Position numbers and translations under genes: made by a program. The notes beneath the pieces were generated by a model. It was not told the DNA's origin. It did not search any database and was given only the letters and a program-made list of their open reading frames with translations. Positions 18,075 through 28,305 of a stretch of 64,000 bases of DNA are shown piece by piece. The stretch spans positions 434,001-498,000 of the forward strand of contig NZ_QOVM01000003.1 of assembly GCF_004104375.1 (NCBI RefSeq). Direction: 5' to 3'. Origin of the DNA: Leeuwenhoekiella aequorea (lineage in GTDB: Bacteria; Bacteroidota; Bacteroidia; Flavobacteriales; Flavobacteriaceae). Position 1 is the first letter of the stretch, and each line of letters starts with the position of its first letter.

Positions 18075-19520
18075 ATGGAGAAGATTATAGACGAAACAAA
18101 ACAAGGAGAAACACTGGTATTAGAGCCTCAGAAAGCAAATACAAAAAAGCTTTTTATAGAAAGCTACGGATGCCAGATGAACTTTAGCGACAGTGAGATT
18201 GTAGCATCAATACTTGCGGATCAAGGGTACAATACCACTACTCAACTTGAAGATGCAGATCTTGTACTTGTCAACACCTGTTCTATTAGAGACCGAGCAG
18301 AACAAACGGTTCGCAAGCGTTTAGAGAAATACAATGCCGTAAAGAAAATAAATCCTACTATGAAAGTGGGAGTTCTAGGTTGTATGGCAGAACGTTTAAA
18401 AAGTAAGTTTCTTGAAGAAGAAAAAATTGTTGATCTTGTAGTAGGTCCTGATGCCTACAAAGATCTACCTAATCTTCTGGAAGAAGTAGAAGAAGGACGC
18501 GATGCTATAAATGTGATTCTTTCTAAAGAAGAAACCTATGGAGACATTGCACCTGTGCGCTTGCAAAGTAATGGTGTAACGGCATTCGTAAGTATTACAA
18601 GGGGTTGCGATAATATGTGTACTTTTTGTGTAGTACCATTCACCAGAGGTCGTGAACGTAGCCGAGATCCTCAAAGTATCATTGAAGAAGTTAATGACCT
18701 AGCGTCTAGGGGATATAAAGAAGTTACGTTATTAGGACAAAATGTGGATAGCTTTCTGTGGTATGGTGGTGGTCTCAAAAAAGACTTTGATAAAGCCAGC
18801 GAAATGGCAAAAGCGACCGCTGTAAATTTCTCAGATTTATTAGCTCTTGTCGCTGAAGCACAACCCAAAATGCGAATTCGCTTTTCTACATCAAATCCGC
18901 AGGATATGACTTTAGATGTAATACGCACAATGGCTAAGTATGATAACATCTGCAACTACATCCATTTACCCGTACAAAGTGGAAGCGATCGTATTTTAAA
19001 AGAGATGAATCGCCTTCATACCAGACAAGAATATTTTGATCTTATAGATAACATACGCAAGATTATACCAGATTGTGGTATTTCTCAAGATATAATAACT
19101 GGCTTCCCTACCGAAACTGAAGAAGATCATCAAGATACATTGAGTTTACTAGAATATGTAAAATATGACTTCGGTTTTATGTTTGCGTACAGTGAGCGCC
19201 CAGGAACAATGGCAGCTCGTAAACTTGAAGATGACATTCCGTTAGCGGTTAAAAAAAGACGCTTAGCAGAAGTTATAGCTTTACAATTAGAGCATTCTCA
19301 TATTAACACATTAAAGCAAGTAGGCCGGATAGTTGAGGTCCTAATTGAAAAGGAATCTAAAAAGAGTGACGCAGAATGGTCTGGTCGCAATTCGCAAAAT
19401 ACGGTTGTTGTTTTCCCTAAAGAACATTATAAAGTAGGTGATTTTGTAAATGTTGAGATTACCAGCTGTACTACTTCAACACTTAAAGGTAAAGCAGTGG
19501 GTTATTCTTCAAATAATTAA
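18075..19520 (+). CDS. miaB: tRNA-2-methylthio-N6-dimethylallyladenosine synthase MiaB
   Basis: A 481-residue radical SAM methylthiotransferase that modifies A37 of tRNAs reading UNN codons. The N-terminal domain holds the auxiliary cluster cysteines Cys33 (YGCQMN), Cys69 (NTCS) and Cys103 (GCMA). The radical SAM cluster is Cys178, Cys182 and Cys185 in RGCDNMCTFC. A C-terminal TRAM domain starts near residue 410. A segment near residues 230-255 (WYGGGLKKDFDKASEM) looks like a lineage insertion. It leads an operon, with the sigma-54 activator 7 bases downstream. Confidence 0.96.
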   Translation: MEKIIDETKQGETLVLEPQKANTKKLFIESYGCQMNFSDSEIVASILADQGYNTTTQLEDADLVLVNTCSIRDRAEQTVRKRLEKYNAVKKINPTMKVGVLGCMAERLKSKFLEEEKIVDLVVGPDAYKDLPNLLEEVEEGRDAINVILSKEETYGDIAPVRLQSNGVTAFVSITRGCDNMCTFCVVPFTRGRERSRDPQSIIEEVNDLASRGYKEVTLLGQNVDSFLWYGGGLKKDFDKASEMAKATAVNFSDLLALVAEAQPKMRIRFSTSNPQDMTLDVIRTMAKYDNICNYIHLPVQSGSDRILKEMNRLHTRQEYFDLIDNIRKIIPDCGISQDIITGFPTETEEDHQDTLSLLEYVKYDFGFMFAYSERPGTMAARKLEDDIPLAVKKRRLAEVIALQLEHSHINTLKQVGRIVEVLIEKESKKSDAEWSGRNSQNTVVVFPKEHYKVGDFVNVEITSCTTSTLKGKAVGYSSNN

Positions 19521-19527
19521 TTAGCTA

Positions 19528-20781
19528 ATGGAATCAGTTCACGCTATAAAGCAACGTTTTGGTATTATTGGAGATGATCCAAAACTTAATCGCGCCATAG
19601 AAAAAGCGATACAGGTAGCTCCTACAGATATTTCAGTATTAGTAACCGGAGAAAGTGGTGTGGGTAAAGAAAGTATACCCCGCATTATTCACTCGTTATC
19701 TCATCGTAAGCATAATAAATATATAGCTGTGAACTGTGGTGCTATACCAGAAGGAACCATAGACAGTGAACTTTTTGGCCATGAGAAAGGCGCCTTTACC
19801 GGCGCATCCTCTACACGTAGTGGTTATTTTGAGGAGGCAGATGGTGGCACCATATTTCTCGATGAGGTAGGTGAATTACCACTCCCCACTCAAGTGCGCC
19901 TGTTACGTGTATTAGAAAATGGTGAATTTTTAAAAGTAGGTTCTTCAAAAACACAAAAAACCGATGTACGTATTGTAGCTGCTACAAACGTAAAGATGTT
20001 TGAAGCTATTAAGCAAGAGCGTTTTAGAGAAGATTTATACTATAGATTAAGTACAGTAGATATTAATCTACCTCCACTACGAGAACGTAAAGAGGACATT
20101 CATCTTTTATTTAGAAAATTTGCTTCAGATTTTGCAAACAAATACAAGATGCCCACAATTCGTCTTGATGATGATGCAATCAATAGCCTATTAAAATATC
20201 GCTGGAGTGGTAACATAAGACAACTGCGCAATGTAGCTGAGCAAATTTCGGTACTGGAGCAAAATCGTAGTATTTCCTTAGAAAAACTGCGTCATTATTT
20301 ACCAGATACAGGATCAAACCTACCCGCTGTAGTAGGCTCAAAAAAGAGCGAGAGTGATTTTAGTAGTGAACGTGAGATACTTTATAAAGTGCTTTTTGAT
20401 ATGAAAAGTGATCTTAATGACCTTAAGAAGCTCACTTTGGAACTCATGGAAAAAGGAAATAATGCCAGTGTTCAAGAGGAGAATAAATCATTGATAAAGA
20501 AAATTTACAGCGAAGAAGAAACTGATGCATACGAGAGTGCAGAGGATATAACTGAAGTACTGCAATTACCTCAGGAATCTGCTGCAAAAACAACGATAGC
20601 AGACAAATATCATTTTGCTGAAGACGTTGAGGAAGAAGAAACCTTATCGCTTCAGGAAAAAGAATTAGAACTTATTGAAAAATCTCTTGAAAGACATAGC
20701 GGCAAACGTAAAGCAGCTGCAAAAGAACTGGGAATTAGCGAGCGTACTTTATATAGAAAAATTAAACAATACGATCTTTAA
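19528..20781 (+). CDS. Sigma-54-dependent transcriptional activator without receiver domain
   Basis: A 417-residue protein that starts almost at once with the AAA+ domain: Walker A GESGVGKE (41-48), the sigma-54 contact loop GAFTGA (88-93), Walker B GTIFLDEVGELP (107-118) and arginine-finger region REDLYYRL. A C-terminal Fis-type helix-turn-helix (about 385-417) binds DNA. An acidic linker separates them. There is no response-regulator or GAF domain, so activity may be constitutive or set by partners or abundance. It lies between miaB and lptE. A sigma-54-type promoter occurs about 2 kb downstream before groES. Confidence 0.93.
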   Translation: MESVHAIKQRFGIIGDDPKLNRAIEKAIQVAPTDISVLVTGESGVGKESIPRIIHSLSHRKHNKYIAVNCGAIPEGTIDSELFGHEKGAFTGASSTRSGYFEEADGGTIFLDEVGELPLPTQVRLLRVLENGEFLKVGSSKTQKTDVRIVAATNVKMFEAIKQERFREDLYYRLSTVDINLPPLRERKEDIHLLFRKFASDFANKYKMPTIRLDDDAINSLLKYRWSGNIRQLRNVAEQISVLEQNRSISLEKLRHYLPDTGSNLPAVVGSKKSESDFSSEREILYKVLFDMKSDLNDLKKLTLELMEKGNNASVQEENKSLIKKIYSEEETDAYESAEDITEVLQLPQESAAKTTIADKYHFAEDVEEEETLSLQEKELELIEKSLERHSGKRKAAAKELGISERTLYRKIKQYDL

Positions 20782-20800
20782 AGAGTTTATTAAACCACCT

Positions 20801-21319
20801 ATGAGAAAACTTAAAATTGCTTTTCTTTTACTTAGCTGCCTCTGTTTAAACAGCTGCGGATTTTATTCGTTTACAGGAATTTCTATAGAACCCGGCACCG
20901 AAAGTTTTTATGTGAATTATTTTCAGAACAATGCTCCTATTGTAGAACCTGGAATTGATAGAGATTTCACATTTGCCTTATCAGATTTGATTCAAAACCA
21001 GACCAGTTTAAATTTAGCTACAAATGCAGCAAATGCAGATTTAATCTATGAAGGTGAGATTGTAGATTATTATATTGCGCCACAAACCGCAACCTCAGAT
21101 AACCTTGCTGCACAAAACAGGTTAACTATCGTAGTCTTATGTAGATTTACCAATACTAAGAAGGAAGATGGCAGTGATGATTTTGAAAAACGCTTTTCAT
21201 TTTTTGTTGACACGCCGGGAACAACTCAATTAGTAGGTGCTGCACTTGATAGTGCTATCGCAGAAATTTTTGAGCGTATAACACAAGATATATTTAATGA
21301 ATCGCTGGCAAACTGGTAA
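20801..21319 (+). CDS. lptE: LptE-family LPS-assembly lipoprotein
   Basis: A 172-residue outer membrane lipoprotein starting at ATG 20801, which gives a proper signal peptide with lipobox LNSC (Cys19). A longer frame opens inside the preceding gene but lacks a signal. The mature part matches the Bacteroidota LptE family, the plug and partner of LptD that inserts LPS in the outer leaflet. Conserved features are SCGFYSFTG, an acidic RDFTFALSDLIQNQT stretch and ADLIYEGEIVDY. It begins 19 bases after the activator gene and ends exactly where the TPR gene starts. Confidence 0.88.
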   Translation: MRKLKIAFLLLSCLCLNSCGFYSFTGISIEPGTESFYVNYFQNNAPIVEPGIDRDFTFALSDLIQNQTSLNLATNAANADLIYEGEIVDYYIAPQTATSDNLAAQNRLTIVVLCRFTNTKKEDGSDDFEKRFSFFVDTPGTTQLVGAALDSAIAEIFERITQDIFNESLANW

Positions 21320-22255
21320 ATGAATACACACGATTTTACATACCTTCTAGAACACCCCGATGCAATTACAGCAGAACATGTAATTGAATTAAATGAGGTT
21401 GTAAAAAAGTATCCTTATTTTCAAGCAGCTCGTGCGCTCCATTTAAAAGGTTTAAAAAATCAAGATAGTTTCTTATACAATAATCAGCTAAAGAAAACAG
21501 CTGCATACACTCAGGACCGTACCGTTCTATTTGACTATATCACTTCAGAAAGTTTTAATCAATCTGCAATTAGTGAGCAAATAAAAGCACAGGAAGAACA
21601 ACTTAGAGATATGCCGGTACATGATCTTATAGATGTTTCTTCAGATTTAGAAGTAGAAGAACTTGCTAAAGCGAATCAAGTGCTAGCAAATGACTTCTTT
21701 ATCCCAAAAGAAGAGTCAGAAGAGGCGCAAAATAGTGATGATTCTGCTGATAGCTTAGAACTGGGAAAACCCTTAGAGTTTACTCAAAATGAAACTCATT
21801 CATTCAGCCAGTGGCTTAAAATAACTTCTTTCAATAAAATAGACCGCAATTCACCTGAAGACACTCAGCCTTTAGAAAATACTGAATCACGTACTGAAGA
21901 ACCTAAATTAGCAGTAAAGTCCCAAAAACTCGTATCCTTTTCAGCAATAGAAGAAGAGGAAGAAGAAGATCCTGATCGTACCCGTCGCCTGGAGTTAATC
22001 GATAAATTTATTGAGACCAATCCTAAAATAAAAGTAAGAACTCCCGAAGAAGGCTTTAAGAAACCAGATCTATCTGGAGATTTTCAGCCTAATGAAAGCT
22101 TGATGACAGAGACTTTAGCTCGTGTTTACGTAGAGCAGAAGAATTATCAAAAAGCAAAGCAAGCATATAAAATTTTATGTTTGAAATATCCGGAAAAAAG
22201 TGGTTTCTTTGCAGACCAAATTCGGGCAATAGCAAAATTGCAAGAAAATAAATAA
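21320..22255 (+). CDS. Tetratricopeptide-repeat protein of unknown function
   Basis: A 311-residue soluble protein without signal peptide or membrane helix. It starts on the base after the lptE stop, implying translational coupling. The N-terminal part is helical (LLEHPDAITAEHVIELNEVV, then YPYFQAARALHLKGLK). The middle is acidic and low in complexity, and the last 50 residues form a TPR-like helix pair (LARVYVEQKNYQKAKQAYKI). The gene order lptE, TPR, secG suggests an envelope link, but no activity can be assigned. Confidence 0.75.
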   Translation: MNTHDFTYLLEHPDAITAEHVIELNEVVKKYPYFQAARALHLKGLKNQDSFLYNNQLKKTAAYTQDRTVLFDYITSESFNQSAISEQIKAQEEQLRDMPVHDLIDVSSDLEVEELAKANQVLANDFFIPKEESEEAQNSDDSADSLELGKPLEFTQNETHSFSQWLKITSFNKIDRNSPEDTQPLENTESRTEEPKLAVKSQKLVSFSAIEEEEEEDPDRTRRLELIDKFIETNPKIKVRTPEEGFKKPDLSGDFQPNESLMTETLARVYVEQKNYQKAKQAYKILCLKYPEKSGFFADQIRAIAKLQENK

Positions 22256-22306
22256 TAAACTGCGGCACTTCTAAAATAGAAATCCGCCTTTGTAAAGCCT
22301 TAAACT

Positions 22307-22654
22307 ATGTTTTTAATTTTTTTAGTTTTAATTGTAATTGTAGCATTTCTACTTATTGTAGTAATTATGGTACAAAACCCTAAAGGTGGTGGTTTATCTT
22401 CTTCTTTTGGAGGAGGCGGAACACAACAAATAGGTGGTGTTAAAAAAACCGGTGATTTCTTAGATAAAAGTACTTGGGGACTAGCTACAGTTTTATTGGT
22501 ACTTATATTAATATCTAATGTAACTATTTTTGGCGGTGGCGATGCTTCAGAATCTAAAGTGATTCAAGGAGAAGATGTAGAAAACATTATGCCTGTTCCT
22601 GACGCTGCTGTTCCTGCAGAAGCTACTTCAGGAGACAACACAGAATCGAACTAA
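22307..22654 (+). CDS. secG: Preprotein translocase subunit SecG
   Basis: A 115-residue membrane protein with two transmembrane helices (about residues 2-21 and 58-75). A loop holds the SecG hallmark QNPKGGGL (23-30) and a glycine-rich GGGGTQQ segment. SecG aids SecYE protein export. The tail after the second helix is acidic and low in complexity. It is followed by a strong terminator that ends the miaB operon. Confidence 0.95.
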   Translation: MFLIFLVLIVIVAFLLIVVIMVQNPKGGGLSSSFGGGGTQQIGGVKKTGDFLDKSTWGLATVLLVLILISNVTIFGGGDASESKVIQGEDVENIMPVPDAAVPAEATSGDNTESN

Positions 22655-22682
22655 ATGACATTTTAGTCATATATAAAATCTG

Positions 22683-22710
22683 AAGACCGCATTTATGCGG
22701 TCTTTTTTTT
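22683..22710 (+). terminator. Terminator after secG
   Basis: A perfect 9-base stem (AAGACCGCA with TGCGGTCTT), a 4-base loop and a run of T. It separates the miaB-secG operon from groES. Confidence 0.9.
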
Positions 22711-22734
22711 GCCTTTTTGTCAGCCAAAGTCTGC

Positions 22735-22750
22735 TGGCATAATTTCTGCC
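22735..22750 (+). promoter_or_regulatory. Sigma-54-type promoter of groES-groEL
   Basis: TGGCATAATTTCTGCC has the invariant GG (-24) and GC (-12) separated by exactly 10 bases, matching the RpoN consensus TGGCAYR-N4-YTGC. It lies about 50 bases before the groES start. No TAnnTTTG box and no CIRCE element is seen there. CAGC and GCTG half-sites at 22721-22736 form a partial inverted repeat just upstream. Confidence 0.65.
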
Positions 22751-22798
22751 TTACAGGCATCATATCAAGAACTTTATTAACTAAAAAATTATATTAAA

Positions 22799-23074
22799 AT
22801 GGGAGTAAACATTAAACCACTTTCAGACCGTGTTTTAGTAGAGCCTACAGCCGCTGAAACAAAAACAGCATCTGGACTATATATTCCAGATACAGCTAAA
22901 GAAAAACCTCAACAAGGGAAAGTAATAGCGGTAGGGAATGGAAAAAAAGATCACGATATGACCGTTAAGGTTGGTGATACAGTTCTTTACGGAAAATATT
23001 CTGGAACCGAATTAAAATTAGACGGCACAGATTATTTAATTATGCGTGAAGAAGATATCCTTGCAGTTATCTAA
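22799..23074 (+). CDS. groES: Co-chaperonin GroES
   Basis: A 91-residue protein with the complete GroES pattern: [12 protein letters not shown] at the start, a mobile loop ([18 protein letters not shown]), GKVIAVGNG, a [12 protein letters not shown] strand and a [10 protein letters not shown] end. It caps the GroEL ring during protein folding. It is first in the groES-groEL operon, 79 bases before groEL. Confidence 0.98.
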   Translation: MGVNIKPLSDRVLVEPTAAETKTASGLYIPDTAKEKPQQGKVIAVGNGKKDHDMTVKVGDTVLYGKYSGTELKLDGTDYLIMREEDILAVI

Positions 23075-23153
23075 TAACTTTAAGTTCTTCTATTAATTAT
23101 TATAATAACATTTTACTTTTCGCATAAGCGAGAAATTTAAAAAAATATATACA

Positions 23154-24791
<1,638 letters not shown>

Positions 24792-24815
24792 TCATTCCCA
24801 TTTACTTATCATAAG

Positions 24816-24850
24816 AAAAGCCCTTCAGATGAATTTCTGAAGGGCTTTTA
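24816..24850 (+). terminator. Bidirectional terminator between groEL and the DUF3347 gene
   Basis: A 13-base perfect stem (AAAAGCCCTTCAG with CTGAAGGGCTTTT) with an 8-base loop lies between two converging genes. A-T flanks allow use on both strands. Confidence 0.88.
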
Positions 24851-24870
24851 TATTAAGGATCGTTTGCTAT

Positions 24871-25410
24871 CTATTTAATCTCTTCGCTTACAGTTCCACA
24901 ATTTAGCATTACATCACCAAAATAAGGATTAAATATTTTCTTCTCATTAGAAATCCAGTAGGCGCCTTTACCGTCAAATGCCATTGGGCAATATTGATAA
25001 TAAAGTGTTCCGTCAGAAATATTCTCTTCTACAAAAGTTTTTATTCCTGCAGTTAATTTTTCAAAGTTTGCTCGTTGCTTGTTAATATCTTTAGTACTCG
25101 CAATTGATTGAGCCACCTGTTTTAAATCTGCCTCCACTTCTACTGCTTCCATTTTTGAGATCATATCTTCAGCGGCATCTTGAGCAGCTTCAGCATCTGT
25201 ATTTACAAGAGCAATTTTAAGTTTGTTATAAGCATCATAAACACTGGTTACCTCCTCATTTTTAAACTGAGCTTCCCGTTTTGCTCCGTTGTAAACCAGT
25301 TCGTGTTTTTCTGAATCACCTTCTGAAACAGTTACAGTTTTCTCTCCAGATTTGTTTTCGCCACAGGCTAATAAAAGTGCCGAAATAAAAATTATAGTAA
25401 TATTTCTCAT
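24871..25410 (-). CDS. DUF3347-domain lipoprotein
   Basis: A 179-residue lipoprotein with lipobox LLAC (Cys16). It continues with a helical domain (VYDAYNKLKIALVNTDAEAAQDAA) and a C-terminal segment YYQYCPMAFDGKGAYWIS ... NPYFGDVMLNCG. This pattern is the DUF3347 domain, often found alone or fused to efflux adaptors in Bacteroidota. The paired Cys/Met residues suggest copper-type metal binding, which is inference. It lies 37 bases after the exosortase-associated gene on the same strand and may be cotranscribed. Confidence 0.8.
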   Translation of the reverse strand: MRNITIIFISALLLACGENKSGEKTVTVSEGDSEKHELVYNGAKREAQFKNEEVTSVYDAYNKLKIALVNTDAEAAQDAAEDMISKMEAVEVEADLKQVAQSIASTKDINKQRANFEKLTAGIKTFVEENISDGTLYYQYCPMAFDGKGAYWISNEKKIFNPYFGDVMLNCGTVSEEIK

Positions 25411-25447
25411 ACGTTAATCTTAAGTTTCAATCAAATATACAAATAGC

Positions 25448-25882
25448 CTATTTGTTGCGTAGCTTTTGATAATAAAATGCAGGCAATAAAAGTAAAAGCA
25501 TTACAGGCTGAATTAAAAATCTTCTAATATAAAATAAAGCGAGATTGTAGTTTTGCTCATAGTCCGCAATCAAGTAAGTAAAGGCTATGATCAAGAGGAC
25601 AAAAAGTGCCCCGTATATCAAAATGGAAATTTTTAAGATTTCAGCTTTTTCGAATACTATTTTTAGTATCAATAAAGAAATTGAAGAGTTTAACCAAAAT
25701 CTTCCGCCGGTAGCCAAAAGCAACTTCCCCAGATTTATTTCAGGTAGGCTTTCTGCGGTTAGATAATCACCGTAAAAAAAGTCAATCAAAGGATCGTAGA
25801 AAAATTCTTCTTGAAAAAATCGTAGAACCGCTAATAGTATAAGCAGTAGGAAAACCAAAATAATTACTCCTACCCTTTTCAA
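25448..25882 (-). CDS. Exosortase F-associated membrane protein
   Basis: A 144-residue membrane protein with about four transmembrane helices. A conserved periplasmic stretch after helix 1 reads FFYDPLIDFFYGDYL. Its start overlaps the exosortase gene by 4 bases (ATGA type), so the two are coupled. The size, topology and partner fit the small protein that accompanies exosortase F in flavobacteria. Its biochemical role is not known. Confidence 0.8.
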   Translation of the reverse strand: MKRVGVIILVFLLLILLAVLRFFQEEFFYDPLIDFFYGDYLTAESLPEINLGKLLLATGGRFWLNSSISLLILKIVFEKAEILKISILIYGALFVLLIIAFTYLIADYEQNYNLALFYIRRFLIQPVMLLLLLPAFYYQKLRNK

Positions 25883-26421
25883 ACTTTATACTTTTTGAAG
25901 CCGTTTACCCAAATGAGCCAAAGAATAACTACTGTCCCATAAATTGCACCAGGAAATACAATATCATGCAATACCTTAGTGTACTGCGGGGTTTCATAGA
26001 GTGCTATACTTATAATTGCTATACGTACAATATTTATAATATATATAAGTATCCCGCCCATAACTAAAAAAAGAAGTGTCCTTTTCCAGCCTTGAAAAAA
26101 TGAAAACACAAAGGCAGTAAAGAGTACTAGAACGCTTACTCCGTTACATCCCTCTACTACCCGCACAACAAAATTATTTTCTACCATTAATTTAACAGAG
26201 GCTTCATCTGGATGAGGTTCTGTAGTGCAGTTATACCCTATTGCATTCACAAGCCATTTACTTTGATTTGCAACTTTATGGGTCACGTAGTCCGGGTAAA
26301 ATGCGTTTGAAAATTCAAAATTTAAATAAAATGAATACGCAAAGCTTAATATCACATACACTCCTAAAAATGTAAGGATAAATAGAAGTACCGACTTATA
26401 TTTGCTTATTAAATCTAACAA
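25879..26421 (-). CDS. xrtF: Exosortase family protein XrtF
   Basis: A 180-residue multi-pass membrane protein with the exosortase/archaeosortase triad: Cys92 in VEGCNG, Arg133 in NIVRIA and His152 in VLHDIVFP. Exosortases are membrane transpeptidases that recognise C-terminal tripartite signals and move proteins to an envelope anchor or export route. It is shorter than EpsH-type exosortases, as typical of XrtF. It is divergent from the GAF gene (39 bases between starts) and coupled to its small partner. No candidate substrate is encoded in this window. Confidence 0.88.
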   Translation of the reverse strand: MLDLISKYKSVLLFILTFLGVYVILSFAYSFYLNFEFSNAFYPDYVTHKVANQSKWLVNAIGYNCTTEPHPDEASVKLMVENNFVVRVVEGCNGVSVLVLFTAFVFSFFQGWKRTLLFLVMGGILIYIINIVRIAIISIALYETPQYTKVLHDIVFPGAIYGTVVILWLIWVNGFKKYKV

Positions 26422-26460
26422 TCAGCTAACGGTTATTTGCCGGACTAAAATACAAGAAAA

Positions 26461-26916
26461 ATGACTTTTGATGTACTAAAAATACAAGTATCGCAAATAT
26501 TAGATACCGCAACTCTATCTGTGGAAGAACGCCTGCAGGGTGTATGTGATTTACTCAAAGAAACGATCGAATATTATGACTGGGTTGGTTTCTACTTTAA
26601 AAATGGTGATAAAGACGAACTTAAATTAAGTTCGTACGCAGGTGCGCATACAGACCATACTATTATTCCATTTGGTAAAGGTATATGTGGTCAGGTTGCT
26701 GTTTCAAATCAAAATTTTGTAGTGCCAGATGTGAATGCTCAAGATAATTATATTGCTTGTAGTATTACCGTTAAGGCAGAAATAGTAGTTCCACTTTTTG
26801 TAGATGGAAAAAATATAGGACAGATCGATATTGACTCTAATACTCCCGATCCTTTTACTGAAGCAGACGAGCGCTTTTTAGAATGGGTTAATCAACAAGT
26901 TGCTGTTATACTATAA
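26461..26916 (+). CDS. GAF-domain protein, free methionine-(R)-sulfoxide reductase-like
   Basis: A 151-residue single GAF domain that aligns with fRMsr enzymes through YDWVGFYF, GKGICGQVA, VVPDVNAQDNYIAC and EIVVPLFVDG. Family members reduce free methionine-R-sulfoxide with cysteines equivalent to E. coli Cys84, Cys94 and Cys118. Here Cys76 and Cys100 correspond to the latter two, with conserved 24-residue spacing, while the first position is His66. The enzyme may use a two-cysteine mechanism or may have turned sensor. It is monocistronic and followed by a strong terminator. Confidence 0.82.
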   Translation: MTFDVLKIQVSQILDTATLSVEERLQGVCDLLKETIEYYDWVGFYFKNGDKDELKLSSYAGAHTDHTIIPFGKGICGQVAVSNQNFVVPDVNAQDNYIACSITVKAEIVVPLFVDGKNIGQIDIDSNTPDPFTEADERFLEWVNQQVAVIL

Positions 26917-26942
26917 TTTGTAAAACAAATCGAATTTTAAAT

Positions 26943-26983
26943 AAAAACACCGCTCTGCTTTAAAGCAGAGCGGTGTTTTTTTT
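26943..26983 (+). terminator. Bidirectional terminator, 38-base perfect palindrome
   Basis: Positions 26943-26980 form an uninterrupted palindrome with a GC-rich core CACCGCTCTGC and A/T flanks, followed by more T. It serves the converging GAF and permease genes. Confidence 0.92.
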
Positions 26984-26999
26984 GCGTTGCACTTGGCTT

Positions 27000-28253
27000 T
27001 TACATTCCGGTACGTATCGCCTCCACAGGATCTAATCTTGATGCCATAAATGCAGGTACAATACCTGCTATCAATCCTATTATTACAGAACTGGATAATC
27101 CTGCAAAAATATTAAATGCAGAGAGCACAAACTCAAAGCTACCCGTAAACTGCGATGCCACAACGGTAATAAGCCAAACAAGAGCCAGACCTATAAGTCC
27201 GCCTATTGTAGCAAGAATAACAGATTCAAACAAGAATTGTAATAATATAAATCTGTTTTTTGCTCCTAAAGCTTTTTGAATACCTATTAGGTTTGTACGT
27301 TCTTTCACACTTACAAACATAATATTTGCAATTCCAAAACCACCCACCAGTAGTGAGAACAGCCCAATAAAACCACCTATAGTTGACATTGTACCGGTAA
27401 TGTTATCTACAAAATCTGTAAATCCAGAAAGTTGGTTAATAAAGAAATTATCTACGTCATCTGGTTTTAAACCACGTAGCTGTCTAAGGCGTTGCCCTAA
27501 CACCGCATTAAATTCTGGAATATCAACTCCCGATTTTGGTTTTATAACTATCGACGGGAATGCAGATTTATTATTACTTCCGTAGATACGACGAACTACG
27601 TTTACAGGTACAATTGCAGAGCCGTCTTTTGATGGACCAAAAATGCTTGTTCCCTCTTTCTCGATCACACCAATTACTGAAAATCGTTGACCGTATAATC
27701 GTACCTCTTTGCCAATAGGATTTAAGTTACCAAACAAGCCGTCTGCGATCTCGCTACCTAAAACAATTACTGGAGATCCACTATTAGACTCAGATTCATT
27801 AAAAAAACGACCTTCTTTCAGTTTTAAGGATTCAATATTATAATAGCCTTCAGTAACGGGAGCAATCCCCACACCGGTTACGAGTTTATCACCATACTTT
27901 ATAGATTCTGCACCTACATTGAGACTAAATGATGCAGCCTCTACATCAGGAACATTGCGTTTTATGTATTGATATTCCTCATAGCTAACGTCTGGAAATT
28001 GCTCTCTTTTCCACTGCGGAATATCTGTAGGTCCAAAGGAGAAGCGCATTAAGATAATGGTACTGTTATCTAACGACGAAAGACTGCCTTTTATCTCTTG
28101 CTTTAAGGAGTCTACCGCTGCAAGAACTCCTATAATAGAAAATATCCCAATTGTAACTCCAAGCAATGAAAGCAGTGTGCGTAATTTATTGTTGCGCAAA
28201 GCATTAATGGCAAAAGCAAGGCTTTCTTTTAATACCCTAAAATAGATGAGCAT
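27000..28253 (-). CDS. MacB-like ABC transporter permease
   Basis: A 417-residue protein with an N-terminal transmembrane helix (about 20-45), a large periplasmic MacB-type domain (about 50-275) and three C-terminal helices with the FtsX-like fold (LLVGGFGIANIMFVSVKERT ... IGIQKALGAKNR). MacB-type permeases move lipoproteins, peptides or drugs by mechanotransmission and need an ATPase partner. No ATP-binding gene is adjacent, so the partner must be encoded elsewhere. Confidence 0.88.
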   Translation of the reverse strand: MLIYFRVLKESLAFAINALRNNKLRTLLSLLGVTIGIFSIIGVLAAVDSLKQEIKGSLSSLDNSTIILMRFSFGPTDIPQWKREQFPDVSYEEYQYIKRNVPDVEAASFSLNVGAESIKYGDKLVTGVGIAPVTEGYYNIESLKLKEGRFFNESESNSGSPVIVLGSEIADGLFGNLNPIGKEVRLYGQRFSVIGVIEKEGTSIFGPSKDGSAIVPVNVVRRIYGSNNKSAFPSIVIKPKSGVDIPEFNAVLGQRLRQLRGLKPDDVDNFFINQLSGFTDFVDNITGTMSTIGGFIGLFSLLVGGFGIANIMFVSVKERTNLIGIQKALGAKNRFILLQFLFESVILATIGGLIGLALVWLITVVASQFTGSFEFVLSAFNIFAGLSSSVIIGLIAGIVPAFMASRLDPVEAIRTGM

Positions 28254-28305
28254 AGACGTGTATTAACATGAACGACCATAGGACGTAGAAGTATACTTTA
28301 TGTTA

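Noticed and set aside
17904-18104. A 66-codon open frame on the minus strand in the topA-miaB intergenic region
   Set aside because: It overlaps the miaB promoter and start, has no recognisable features and an unusual composition; most likely chance.
20675-20800. An N-terminal extension of LptE reaching into the sigma-54 activator gene
   Set aside because: It would bury the signal peptide and lipobox 42 residues inside; the ATG at 20801 gives a proper lipoprotein signal.
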